This document shows, one piece after another, positions 10,118-22,378 of a stretch of 64,000 bases of DNA; positions within the stretch are counted from its first letter, which is position 1, and every line of letters begins with the position of its first letter. The stretch spans positions 502,770 through 566,769 of the forward strand of contig MNCI01027046.1 of the NCBI GenBank assembly GCA_015680685.1. Direction: 5' to 3'. Below the pieces are notes generated by a model. The model was not told where the DNA came from and ran no database searches. It saw nothing but the letters and a program-made list of their open reading frames with translations. Origin of the DNA: Gnetum montanum. Its lineage: Eukaryota; Streptophyta; Gnetopsida; Gnetales; Gnetaceae. The position numbers and the translations under genes are program-made.

Positions 10118-13100
10118 TCATGGATGGGGCTGATCCCCAAAATCCTCTTCATCATCCGCTCCTTCTCCACTAGGACCAGTTCCATCATTAACATGTCCCT
10201 ACAAACAAAAAACAAATAACAAAAAACAAAACAAAACAGGTAAGGGTAGTCAAGAAAATCATAAACACAGAAGCCAAAAAAAAAAACAGTAACACTAACA
10301 ATGAAAACAATAAAATCATACAAAAATAAATGCCACCATAAAACACTCACAAGTGAGGAAGGCCCCAAGTTGGTCTCCAAACACCGTAGAATCTCCTTCT
10401 CGGGCACATTTGCCCAATCCTCCTCCAAGCCAAGGTCAATACCAACGAGTGTTTTGCCCTTGTCCATTGGGGTCCAAGTAGGATGCTCAAAAGAGAACAC
10501 ACCTGTCGCAGCCTCCCCAGAGGCAGTGGTAATTATTCTCTCAGGAGATCTCTCCACCTCGGTGCACTTAGCAAACCTATCATAAGCAAACCACAAACCT
10601 AACCCATCAATGAACATCTCCATCTGATGATGTTCAATTGACTCTTCCTTCAACCATTTCTTGTACTAATGTTTGTGGTCATTTTGGTTTTGGCCCCACT
10701 TTCGTACTTTGGCAGCAAAGGATTTCCAATCTTGACATTTTCTGTTCAACAAATCTATCTGTGCTCTTTGTTCTACTAAGTCCCGTGTAGCCTACACTTT
10801 ACTGTTCAAAACTGTTTAATAACATGCGTAGGTGATTTCGGATGAGTATCATGTGCTATCACGAGACAACCTAGCAACAGCAAAGTCATAACGGGATTGG
10901 AGATCCCTTTTCTCCTCTCTCTCTTTTGCTAATGTCTCCTTCAGTGTGTGAACCTCGTCCCATAGATGCTCAGTCGAACGCCTTAAAGTCCAAACTGTCT
11001 TGACATTTTGTACAACGCAACCAGAAACCGCATCATAAATCTTTCTTGGGACTTGCTCAATGTCCCCTGGTAATTCAGGGAGAGCATCAATATGAGTAGC
11101 TTTAGAAAGATCCCATTGGAGTTTGCACCTGTAGGTGCACACATAAATTAATCATGATTAAAAATAAACATAAAGAAACACAGTAAAACCAGACACTTAG
11201 CATGACGTGTAATATACACATACTTAGTTCTGGATGAGCTTCTTGTAAGTGGGTGACCACCTCATTAACAATGCTTATAACAAAATCCATTTTGCTAGGC
11301 ATCTCAAGCCATGGCCTCAACAGGTCAGTTGATGTGGGATGAGAAGGGGAGGTTTCTTCAATTGGAACCTGCAATCCTGACGCCGCTTCCTGGGACATAG
11401 GTGCCTCAAGAATTTCAGCATCTACCCCAAAATAGTCAAAATAATCAAGAACAACACATAAAAATCAAAAGACACAGAATACAGATTGAGCTAAAAGGAA
11501 CATACCAAAAAGACCTTCATTGTCGAGCCTGGGCGGATCACCAAGCTACAAAGATCCATCAAAGAAACCATCAAGGATATCCCTTTCATCACTTGAATGC
11601 CTAAGTGCGTCCAAGGCCTCCGCAAGCTTCATCCCCATTTCACTTATCGCACCCTCCTCTTGTGGCGCAAGAATTTCTCCTTCCTCAGTAACTTCTTCCT
11701 TTTCTTTTCCTTCCTCCTTAGGTATTGGAGCCATGACCTTCCTCTCCTTCTTTGGACTTTCCTCTGAAATAACACTAGAACCTTAAAGTTAGTATGATAT
11801 AGCACATAGGTACACCCAATAGCGTATAAACCAAAAAAAAAAAAGTAAATATATAACAATGAGACAAACCACTTACCCTCCACTGGTAGTATAAACTGAA
11901 TCTTCTTTGTCCTTAGGGGTCTCAAATCTGGGGCAGGCTCCTTTGGACGTTCTTTCCTTTTCACCTTTGCCTTGGACTTTCCAACAGTCTCACTAATCAA
12001 GCATTCAGCCCTTTTAATAGATGCGCGCAGCCTAGGCGATTCCAATCCCAAGCTGTCATGGGAATGATGAGAACGACTAGCCACACCTCCACTAGTAACC
12101 GATACAGACTCCTCAATGTCGTCCGACAGGTCCTAGGATCTAGTGGTGCTATATATAAGTGGCGAATCCAAGGGCGGGATAGTTGCAAACGATCTCTCAA
12201 AATGTAGTGGTTATCCTCATGAACTACTAGGAATTCAGCAAACCTGCGCAGGTATCCCACAAAAAAGGCAAAGGTGAAGTGGGATTTTGCATGGATGCTT
12301 GAACGTAACCTGATGATTTTCCCACAAAGGTCAGATCCCAGAAATTGTGCCCAATTGTATTGCATGCCTGTCTCCGAAACCGCACACATCACATGCGCAG
12401 ACTCAATCCCAAGGTTTCTCCCTTGAGAAAGAGATTTAGGGAACGCCTGTGCCCGAAAGAGGGGATACAAGAAGTTCACTTCCATCAATTGGGTATCCTC
12501 TTGCATGGCAAATCCCTTAGGGCCCTTAGACACACCTAACCACTGCTCAAGCTCCCTTATGACCTACCCATCTTTAGTTGCTTTGTCCACAGCTATCGTG
12601 GCACCATTCATGAGAACGCCAAAAAGATCGAAAAGAAACTCAATGGTTAGGTGGAATGATACCTTTACCCCCCAAACCTATGTGGTAAAACGAGAAGCAT
12701 CATCATTGAAAGAGTCAACAATTGTAACCATCTTAGCAGTTGAAACACTAGGAGTCAAGACTGTAAACAGGTCCATCAAACCGGCTCGGGTGAGACAACT
12801 AATAATCAAATTAGAAGCTTGCTTCTGTAACTACTTTTGTGATTGCTCTACCTCTCCATACTTCGTAAAAGCATAGCCTCAGTACGTCTTGTAGTAATAA
12901 AAACTTCTTTGAGGGGGATGGCTGCTGTAAAAGAAAAACATAGAGCGAAAAGTTAGAAAAAGAACATGACACACAATGATGCAACAAAAAAGAAAAATGG
13001 GGCCTAAGGTGCGGTCACTTACCATCTGTGACTAGTGAAGGCGAGGTGGGCGCAAGATCGATCCTTTGAGGAAGAATTGGTCCATTAGGAGACCAATCCT

Positions 13101-14127
13101 TATGTAACCAACCGCGAGCTTGACAACGCTCAAAGACTCTTCAAAATTGCCTATGGGAGTCAACAAGGGTCATCTTTGTCTGGTTCAACATTGTGGCACA
13201 AAGAATGGGGCCCACCATAAATGTCTCTAGCGCTGTAAGCATTAAAGCAAGCCCACCATCATCATCGCACATCCCATGTTCATCAAAACGGAGCCTACAT
13301 AGGAAAACAACATTCACATTTAGATGATGAAATAAAATTAAAAAGAAATCACAAGTTAAAGTAAGACACAAAGGAGCATACCTGTCCACTTTATATACTG
13401 TCCTGGGTGGGTTCTGAAATAAAGTATGCACACGGAGGACTAGGAAAAGTGTGTTGCTACTGTTGTAATGACTATAGGCAAGCAACTCCCACACACAAGT
13501 TAAAGGACGAGTGAATCTAGGACCCTCAGCAGGGCCTCCCTCAACTCTAAAAAGTCCCTCATTGATATCAATGATAAAGGCTAGCATGTTTTGTGTAGAC
13601 CCAGGCAACACGGTCTCAATAATATCACGAGCCATTTGTTCACTTAGATAAGACCATATAACAACACTGAAATTTTGCAATATAAACAACAAGAACGAAC
13701 TGGCGCCAGGACAGAACCATATCACATGGGGCCCGATTCACATGTCATAGGGAGGTGTGGCTGGCCCAAAGGGGCCAAACTAAGCAAGTACACCAACAAG
13801 CTCAATGACGAGGAGAGAAGATTTGGGTCCCTGCATATAATTGAAACATTGGGTAAGTAAAAAATCCAAAAACTAACAATAGATCAACATCACATAAAAC
13901 CAAAAAATCACATAAACAAATATTGCACCCCACGAGACAAGGACACTAACATCTATTTAGTGTAATCTGACACTTACTAGGGTACATTGAAATCGGGTTC
14001 AGAGCAAATCCATGTTTAAATCCTCAATCCTAGAAAAAAAAATAAACAATATAAAAAATATAAAATTTAGAAATTAGTGAACATCTTGGCAATCACTTTT
14101 CAAGCGAGGAAGACTTGACATTCACAC

Positions 14128-14209
14128 CACAACCTCCCAAAGGCAACTCACACTAGAAGGTTATTCCNTCACAACCTCCCAAAGGCAACTCACACTAGAA
14201 GGTTATTCC
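14128..14209 (+). repeat. 40-bp direct duplication around an N
   Basis: Positions 14128-14167 and 14170-14209 are identical and separated only by N at 14168 and one base. This is typical of two overlapping contig ends joined without merging. Confidence 0.75.
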
Positions 14210-14429
14210 AACAAAGTTACACAGTCCTCCCTCAACACTCATGCTAGGTGCTTACAATTGTTGTCCAAGACCTGGCAATCATGTAGTGGCCAATGGAGAA
14301 ACAGAAAAGCGAATAGGCCTTCTCCAAACGAGTCACGTTGGGCCCCAGGACCAAGTCATGTTGGGCCATCCTGCATCCCACATTCTAGCTCACACTGGAG
14401 CTGCAACTTGTTCTAAAAACCTGCCCACG

Positions 14430-14830
14430 TTCATGCTGGCCATGTCCTCCTTGAAAAGCCCAAGGGCAAAAAACTCAAAAATCACAGGTCACGTTGCCCT
14501 TGGCAAAAAACTCAAAAATCATAGGTCACGCGGCCGTGGGGAAAGACTCAAAAATTTGCAAGTCACGTTGTCCAGGGACTGAAACTCAAAATTAAAAGTC
14601 ACGTGAGGCCTTTCCAAAAATCCAAAACGTGCAGTCATGCTAAAATTTCCAGTCATGCCACCCACAGAGGATAAGACAGTCACGCTGCCCACAGAGGGTA
14701 AGACAATCACGCCACCCTCAGAGGGTAAGACAGTCACGCTACCCACAGAGGGTAAGACAGTCACACAGCCCAAAGAGGGCAAAATAAGCACGTTGCCCAG
14801 AAGGGCGGGATGCTCACACTACAGGAAGCC
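14430..14830 (+). repeat. 27-bp minisatellite and related repeats
   Basis: From about 14645 to 14800 a 27-bp unit like GTCACGCTGCCCACAGAGGG plus TAAGACA is repeated about six times. It is preceded by about four longer units containing ACTCAAAAATC and GGTCACG. Because 27 is divisible by three, the array is open in several frames and creates repeating pseudo-peptides on both strands. It lies in the presumed long first intron of the antisense gene. Confidence 0.75.
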
Positions 14831-15496
14831 CAAAACCTTGCAGCCTAAGATGCCCAAAAAAGCCTCAAAAGCCCAAATTCGTAGCTCACGCTGCCTTACC
14901 CCGAAACCCCTCGTTTGCAACTTACGTTGCCCAAGACACTGGCAACCGTGACAACGATTGACACCGAAGCTTCCCAATAATGCAGCAGGCAAATAAAAAA
15001 TCAGTCTTCCCTGCATTCACACTAACTCCCCCTACGACCCAGAAACCCTAGGAAAACTAGAAACCCTACGACCAGAACGCCAAGGAAACCAAAAACCCAA
15101 CCCATGCACTCATGCCTCAAACTCGTGTTCACTCAAAATTGCAATCCCAAAACCTAAAATCACAGCCACAAATTCTCACCCTAGACAACGTTGCTTGCAA
15201 AAAAACCAGAGAAAAATTGGGGGGAAAGAATTTACCTGTGCAGGGCCTTCTTCCATGTCGAAATCCTGACTTGGGGAAGACGTTAGAGGAGCTCTTCACT
15301 CTCCTCCATGAACGCCAAGGCCGCCTACTTCCTTCCCTTACCCCCGGTTGCCTTTCCCTTGCCCTTGTCTTTCATGATCACGCTGACGCTGATGCTAACG
15401 CCTTGGCTTATGCTGCACTCTAGGTAGGTCACGCTATCCTTCCAAGTTCCAGCAACTCACGTTAACATAAATGAGGCCTCCTATTTGAAAATTTTC

Positions 15497-15504
15497 CTTT
15501 TATA
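15497..15504 (-). promoter_or_regulatory. TATA box of antisense gene, copy B
   Basis: The minus strand reads GAATATAAAAGGAAAA, about 120 nt upstream of the antisense ATG at 15375. It corresponds in role to the minus-strand TATA at 822-829 of copy A. Confidence 0.5.
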
Positions 15505-15939
15505 TTCCCTTTGGTAATTTAATTTAATTTATTTAATTTTTGGCCTTTTATTTTAGTTCCTCTTCTTATTCTAATTGCATGTTGTTGTTTAAGCCATCTT
15601 TGCCTTGTGCTTGCCTAACTTTCCTTGTCATTCCCCCCACTCGAAATGAGGCCCAAAATTTCTTATGAAAAGAGGAGAAAAGTGCAGAAAATCAACAACG
15701 ATAAATAAATAAATATATGGTGTCAAATTCATAAAACTTTAAAATCCCCATGATCTCATTGTTCACTCCAAAATTTAAAAATTTAAAAATGGTGCATATA
15801 CTCAGTTCAAATGATAAATCAACATGTGACCCGGTATGGTCTTAAACTGCCATGACTATCACCACATCTTCTAATTTTGTTAGTTTGATTACCCTATGTT
15901 CATTTACACTGTAATTCTCCTGCCAAAAGGGTGTCTCTT
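15505..15939. other. Spacer between antisense promoter and pol B
   Basis: No gene is supported. AT-rich sequence leads to one copy of the CCGGTATGGTCTTAAACTGCC motif at about 15832, which matches the motif before pol A, then the pyrimidine-rich acceptor of pol B. Confidence 0.5.
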
Positions 15940-15965
15940 ATTTCGCTCCCGTTTTAAATTGGCAG
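15940..15965 (+). promoter_or_regulatory. Putative 3' splice acceptor before pol B
   Basis: A pyrimidine-rich stretch followed by AAATTGGCAG (AG at 15964-15965) stands 11 nt before the ATG at 15977. The TTGGCAG word and spacing match copy A although nearby bases have changed. Confidence 0.45.
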
Positions 15966-15976
15966 GGGTGAGCACC

Positions 15977-18900
15977 ATGGCCACCAAGAACATCCTCTCA
16001 ACATTGTCTCTCAGTGGACCATACGGGGAGGTAGAAAGAGCGATCAACCCAGAATCCTTGGATCTAAATCCATCCACCTATACCGATTTGATAGCCTCCA
16101 CTCAAGAAACCTTAGACTAGCCTAAAAACGTGGCTAAAACTCTAGATCTAAAAGCTAACAATATCACTGAAGATCCTCTAGTTGAAATCTCCATTACCAT
16201 GGTCAATGATGAAGCCAGAACATTGAAATTAAGTGCCTTACTAAACGTACAACTCGTAGGTGACATCACCCAGGTGTTAAAAGATAACATAAAAACGTTC
16301 GCATGGTCATGTACCGACATGCCAGGATTAGATCCCCGAATCGTCCAACATAACATTATCCTTGATGAAAAAATTAAACTAATAAAACAAAAAGCATGAA
16401 AAGTTAAACCCGAGGTGGCGTTAGCAGTCCACTGAAATCACAAAGCTCTACCAAGTTGGTTTCATCCGAGCCATTGATTATTCCGATTGGGTATCAAACA
16501 TTGTTGTAGTTCCTAAGAAGAACGGTAGTATACGCATATGCATCAACTTCCGTGATCTCAATGTAGCCACTATAAAGGATGATTTCCCGTTACCTAGCAT
16601 TGATCAACTTATTGACACGACCGCTAGGCATACACTATTATCCTTTATGGACAGATTTTCAAGCTATAATCAAATAAGAATCAATCCGAAGCATCAACTT
16701 AGGACAACTTTCATGACACCTTGGGGGACATTTTGTTATACTATGATGCCATTTGACCTTAAAAATGTAGGAGCTACATATCAGTAAGAAATGACATCCA
16801 TATTTAGTGATTACATGCTCAATTTGCTCAATGATTATGTTGACGACATCGCGGTCAAATCTAAAACAACTGAACAACATGCAAAAGATCTAGACTTAGT
16901 GCTTAAACGTTTTCTCAAATATGACCTTAGACTCAACCCAAAGAAATGCGTTTTTGGCATCAAAATGGGAAAAATGCTCGGTTTCCTAGTCTCCGAAACA
17001 GGGATACGGGTAGACCCCGATAAGGTTAAAGTAATAACCAATATGCCACCACCAAGAAACCTCACTGAACTACGTGGCCTCCAAGGTTGACTGCAATTCA
17101 TCAAACACTTTATTGAAAGACTGACAAATAAGTTGAGTCCCATGCAACATCTATTATGAAAGAATGTACATTTCCAGTGGACTCAACAATGCCAGGAAGT
17201 GTTCGAGAACATAAAACAAGAGTTGGCTTAACTACCAACTGTTTATCCTCCACAAAGTGACAAACATTTCTACATCTACCTTGCAACTTCTGATTCCTCC
17301 ATTGCATCGATGCTTTGTCAAAAACATGAGGATGGAGTCGAGATCCCTGTATATTACCTGAGCCACGCATTAACCGCCTATGAACAACGATACAACGACG
17401 TAGAAAAATCATGCCTCGCCCTCGTCTTCTCCTTGAAGAAATGGCGGCATTATCTCTTCCATAGTCAGGTTTACATTATTTGCAAGGATAATGTTGTCCA
17501 TGCCATCACTAATAACATCTACGAGTAGAATAGGTTAACTAGGTGGAAAGCGATGATCGCAGAGTTTGACTTGCACTATGTCACTCAATCTTCCACAAAA
17601 GGTCAAGCAATAGTCACGCAACTAACCGTCTCGCCGACGCACGATCAAACGACAATAAACCCCAAATTCCCAAATGAGAATGTTAATAGTATAAACATCG
17701 TACTTGATAACTACGAGGCAATCCTCTACTTCGATGGAGCCTCAACCTCTCGAGGAAGAAGTGTTGCAGCCATTTTAACATACCCCTCTGGAGAAGTCCA
17801 ACCCTTCGCCTACCGCATAACCTTTCCTTGCTCCAATAACGTAGCAGAATACGAAGGTCTTCTTAGAGGCCTTCAAGCAGTGTTAACTTCGGGAATCTCA
17901 CACCTTATAGTTCGAGAGGATTCGCAATTAGTCATTAATCAAGTCACTAAAGTTTACGCATGCAAAGCTCTCCATTTGCAACCATATTGCGATTTGACCA
18001 AACATTTGATGAGGCAACTAGAAGAAGTGGATATACAACATGTCCCTAGAAGCGAAAACACAATTGCCGACGCACTTGCTACGCTAGCCTTAAACATAAC
18101 ACCTGAAATGTTCCACACATTGCCTAGCTCTATAACAAGTTGTGTTGAACCTATAATTAACACTCTAGATGAAATGCCTATAGCATCCGGTAGTACAACA
18201 TGCACGATAGAATGGTACGATGACATAAAAGAATACCTTCTAAGAGGCGAACCTCCACAATACTTCACAAATGCTCAAAAAGACGTCGTACAGAAACATT
18301 CCCGGCAATACACGTTAATAGGAAACACCTTGTATCGTAAATCTTATGAAGGCATTCTGCTAATGTGCATTAGTAGCATTGACAGTCAAACGATCATAGA
18401 ACAAATCCACATATAGCACCCAAAGCAATGGCAACAAAGATTAGGCGCTTAGGCTATTACTAGCCACACATGGAATATGATTGCATCTCCAAATTCAGAA
18501 CGTGTGACATTTGCCAAAAGCATAGTAATCTAATACATGTGCCACCTAATGAATTACATACAACACAAATCACATGGCCTTTCCAAAAATGAGGTTTAGA
18601 CTTAATTGGACCAATACTGCCATCATCCTCTGTTAGACATAGCTTTATTATCACAGCTACTAAACACTTCACAAAATGGGTAGAAGCTATTCCCCTCATG
18701 AAAACCACCTCAAAACACATTTGCGCTTACATAATAGAAAATATCGTGACCCGTTTTGGTATTCCAATGACCATCGTTACTGACAATGGACCACAGTTCA
18801 ATAGTGCAGATACTAAAATCTTTTGTGAAAGCCTAGGTATTAAACATGCATTTTCATCACCTTACTACCCACATAGCAATGGTCAAGCAGAGGCTACAAA

Positions 18901-19432
18901 CAAAACTGTCATCATGATGCTCAAAAAGATTCTAAATCAAAGCAAGAAACGATGGCATGAACAATTAGTTTACGCATTGTGGGCATACAGAATGACACAT
19001 CACACATCTACAGGTAAAACGCCATATAGTCTTGTGTACAGATTTGAAGTTGTTTTACCTTTAGAGTTGCAGGTTCCCTCATTGTGAATAGCTCTCTCCA
19101 GCCTCCTCGATGAAAGTCAAAACAATGAATTGCGCATCATTGACCTTGACTTAATAGAGGAGAAACGTGTGCGAACGCTCAATCAAATCGAATGGTACCA
19201 GAAACAACAGCGGCAACAACACAAACACGATATGCACAAGCATCCGATTAAAGAAGGAGACTTAGTCCTTAAAGCCATACATGAACACGTAGATAAATTC
19301 TTAGCCAATTGGGAATTGCCTTACTTAGTCACCAAGGTGTACCATAACAGAACATTCAAACTGGCTGACATGGACGGGAACGAGTTCGCTAATCCTACAA
19401 ATCACTTGTACTTGAAACGGTACTATGTCTAA
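15977..19432 (+). pseudogene. pol: Ty3/gypsy (Tat lineage) pol, copy B
   Basis: Homologous to copy A along its length but more decayed. It starts MATKNILSTLSLSGPYGEVE. A 2-nt deletion near 16432 moves the frame, and reverse transcriptase continues with YVDD at 16836-16847. The second RNase H (about 17700-18090) is intact over its acidic positions. Near 18410 a net 19-nt loss removes part of the integrase zinc finger and shifts the frame again. The DDE residues remain at 18599, 18782 and 18890. About ten stops include 16118, 16397, 16785, 17088, 17526, 18590 and 19085. The long open part 17553-18416 covers the second RNase H and the start of integrase. It belongs with the upstream gag-protease and antisense gene as one large element of about 17 kb. 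Confidence 0.88.
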
Positions 19433-19439
19433 TAAACTT

Positions 19440-19825
19440 GAGATACCACAGAAAAGTCCTGGCATCATGACTTAAAACTGATACCACAGAAAAATCTTGG
19501 CATCATGACTTAAAATGGATACCACAAAAAAGTCCTGGCATCATGACTTAAAACTGATACCACAGAAAAGTCCTGGAATCATGACGATAAACTAATACCA
19601 CAAAGCTCTGTCCAGTACGACGTTAAACTGCCACATCTGTCCGCCATGACGTGAAACTAGCATCCAGAGTTCACTAAGAGTATAAATTGGTTTGCCTCTT
19701 TACAATCTGCTACGATTATAAACTAGCAATGCACTGTCCGCTATCACGCTAAAACTAGGCACCGTCCAAAGGGTTATGACGTAAAACTAATCCACAATAG
19801 TCCACTAAGACTATAAACTAGCAAC
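19440..19825 (+). repeat. ATGAC..TAAACTG motif array after pol B
   Basis: About ten units of the form GTCCTGGCATCATGACTTAA then AACTGATACCACA, closely spaced, passing into GTCC(A/G)CTAAGACTATAAACT units. The layout parallels 4735-5105 after pol A. Confidence 0.8.
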
Positions 19826-20566
19826 ATCATCAACGACCAGGCAAAGTTTGAAAAAGATATGCAATTGGTTGTACGTGTTCCACAAAGACTTACTACACAA
19901 TTTGTCTCATGGACACTAATAAAGCTGATGTTGTTCATAATTCTGTTTACTTTAAAAACTGCATGTAGTGGCTCCATCTCCCTATTTAAAGTGCTTAGCT
20001 AACCGTTCATTTGTGGTTTTCTTGTCTTCTTGGAGTTGTGTTTGCAGGATGACACTCCTGAGGCATTCGTACATAGATGCACTTCATCATGACGATAAGG
20101 TATCACGTTCTTCCTGATGCATGTAACTGGGTTAATCAATCCATTCATGAGTACATTCCCAATTTCTGATATATCCCCTATTTCCCCGTCATGCTCCCCT
20201 TAACCTATTCAATTACACCCCCTTGATACGTTCTGCTCACTTCAAAACTCTTGATACATTGTTGCACACAATGATTCTCTAAGCAGTGGCAACGCAAAAC
20301 ACAGTACACGATGCGTGACACAAAAAAAAAAGCAAGCGTTCGAACACAAGCACGTCACTAAAAGCAAGCTCTTTCAAAAAAACCAAAGAAAAAATAAAAC
20401 ATCAAAAAAGGAAAAACAAAAGAAAAGAAGAAATAAACAACAAAGAAAAAAAAAGAACAAAAGGGTCAAAGAGCAAAATGTACAGAAAAAGTCTTCATGA
20501 CCTCGTTGACATCACAAACAAAAGATTATTGGCTATTCTCATACAAGCCCCAGGCAAGAAGGTAAT
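19826..20566 (+). other. Untranslated region between pol B and LTR
   Basis: No gene is supported. Blocks match 5106-5631. A purine-rich A/G tract at about 20320-20480 is a candidate polypurine-like region, although the presumed LTR start at 20567 is some distance further on. Confidence 0.5.
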
Positions 20567-22103
20567 TGTCTTGGAAAACAGTTACACTTGTGTCTCAAAG
20601 AGACCATGTTGCACACCATCGCGTGGCTTTGGTTGTTTACAACAGGCTCCATAAACACTCTATAAGAGTCCCGTTTCCCCAAAAAACGCACTTCCTATGT
20701 CTTGGCTTCGAGTCTGCTAAACACTGGCTATGGACAAGGACCAAAGATATAGCTCATTCACGTGAGAGCATTCCTCTCCCACAATTCCGGCAACAATCAT
20801 AATCCTTCATCAACTCCTGGCTTCCCCTGGTTACAATCAATTCCCCTGCATCTTGAACCACATTCCCTCAGTCCCATGTACTTCTAAAAACGATGCGATG
20901 ACATTCGACCAAGGGCCAACGGATAATGCTTGGTACTTAGTTGTTCATGGTGTTTTGAACTTCTTTGTCAACGCCTCTCGGGTGGATTCCTCCAGACGTC
21001 AACAAAGAGGGACCAATGAAACACCACTAATTTCGGGCCAGCACTTTGAAACGAGAACGACCTAAGCACTCCCTGGCATTCGAGAGGCAAAACTTGACTA
21101 AGGCATGGAACTCACGCCCAGCTTGTTCAAGCCAGCTTGCTCACGCTATCAGGGTAGCTTACCCTCAGCGTGAACAACTCCAAACAGCGTCAAAATTAAG
21201 TTCAAAGTGTAGAGCACACTGTGGTCACGTCGTGATCACGCTGCAGTGTGAGTCCAACATGACCAACTTTCACAACCTCCAAACTGAGTCAAAATGACTT
21301 GGTTTCAAATGTGCAGGCCATCCTTGAGCTCAACATCAACAATCTCCAATTCCAACCTCCAGAATTCCAGTTTCAAAGTTCAAAAATTGCAGTTTCTGCA
21401 GGTGACGCTGTGGTCACGCTATAGGTCACACTGTAGTCACGCTGCAGCGTGAGTCCAGCATGACCTACCCAAAAGTGGCTCCAAACTAGACACATTCAAG
21501 CTCAAATTCCACATTTCAGATCATTCTCAGGGTTACACAAATTCAGGTAGCAGTTGCACTCAAAGACCCAGGCTCAGAACTCAAAAATCGGTGTCAAAAA
21601 ATGTCTTTTGCCTCACTCATGTTGAAGGTCACGCTGGGCGTGAGTGCAGCATACGCACGCTGTAGAATGCACGCTGGGACACATGCTGGGCGTAAGTGCA
21701 GCGTGAGCACGCTGAAGCTCAAATCAAGACACGCCAAGAACAAGTCAACTCATGCTGGGAGCCCTGCATAGGCAAAGACACCTCAAACAACCACAGAATT
21801 CAGAGATCCAGAAGTTTCAAGCGAGCCAGAGTCAATTTCTCTTGTTGCACATTATCATTTCATTGTAAATCTTCATTTGTGGACTTGTCGAGCCCTCACG
21901 GTCTAAATTGTATGTACTTTCATGGGCTTGAGTAACCCACCCGTTGTAAGATACAATGCACCTGGTCAGGAACGTAGCTTGCACACACACAACCAACTTG
22001 TACACAGCTATCCATCAGACACATGTCACTTGATCCGTTTTCCTGTTAAATCCTAATCGTTGATTCCATTCCTGGAATTCCGCACTCGAGCCCGGCCTAG
22101 CCC

Positions 22104-22111
22104 TATAAATA
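22104..22111 (+). promoter_or_regulatory. LTR TATA box
   Basis: CCCTATAAATACC, in the same relative place as the TATAAAAA at 6735 of the other LTR. Confidence 0.5.
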
Positions 22112-22273
22112 CCTTGTCAATTCACATAAACGGGGTTGGCAATTTTGGAGTTGGACGACTTAGGAAACTCAAACCAACAATCCTTGGACGCTCGGGCACA
22201 CTTGAATCCTGGCATCCAAGTACTTCTAACACACATCACATCACATCATCACATCACATCACCCCGGGGCTCG

Positions 22274-22378
22274 ACGCTTGACCTGCCATCCACACGTGCA
22301 GCTATGCTTTAACTGGTGCACATCTNACGCTTGACCTGCCATCCACACGTGCAGCTATGCTTTAACTGGTGCACATCT
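22274..22378 (+). repeat. 52-bp direct duplication around an N
   Basis: Positions 22274-22325 and 22327-22378 are identical with only the N at 22326 between. This is most simply an unmerged contig overlap. Confidence 0.8.

Larger units (their letters stand above)
10118..15375 (-). pseudogene. Multi-exon antisense gene inside the Tat-type element
   Basis: Not recognised as a known family. Minus-strand exons with consensus sites: 15375-15236 (ATG; donor CAG/GTAAAT), a piece starting 13830 (ATATGCAG/), 13666-13382, 13294-13023 (donor ATG/GTAAGT), 12924-11877 (donor GG/GTAAGT; may hide introns), 11763-11506, 11421-11224, 11128-10351 and 10198-10118 (stop TGA). Two introns are sharply defined: 13295-13381 (87 nt) and 12925-13022 (98 nt). 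The product begins Lys/Gly-rich and has a hydrophobic helical middle (for example FTFAFFVGYLRRFAEFL), then a basic/acidic linker. A coiled-coil-like segment (HLWDEVHTLKETLAKEREEK) and an acidic tail (ADDEEDFGDQPHP) end it. Several stops and at least two frameshifts show decay. Antisense accessory ORFs are known in Tat-lineage elements such as Grande; a distant link to plant transposon-associated domains is possible but unproven. Exon 7/8 phase does not join cleanly. Confidence 0.6.

Noticed and set aside
14637-14951. Repetitive protein with PTEGKTVT-like units
   Set aside because: The 27-bp minisatellite is a multiple of three, so an open frame is expected by chance on both strands.
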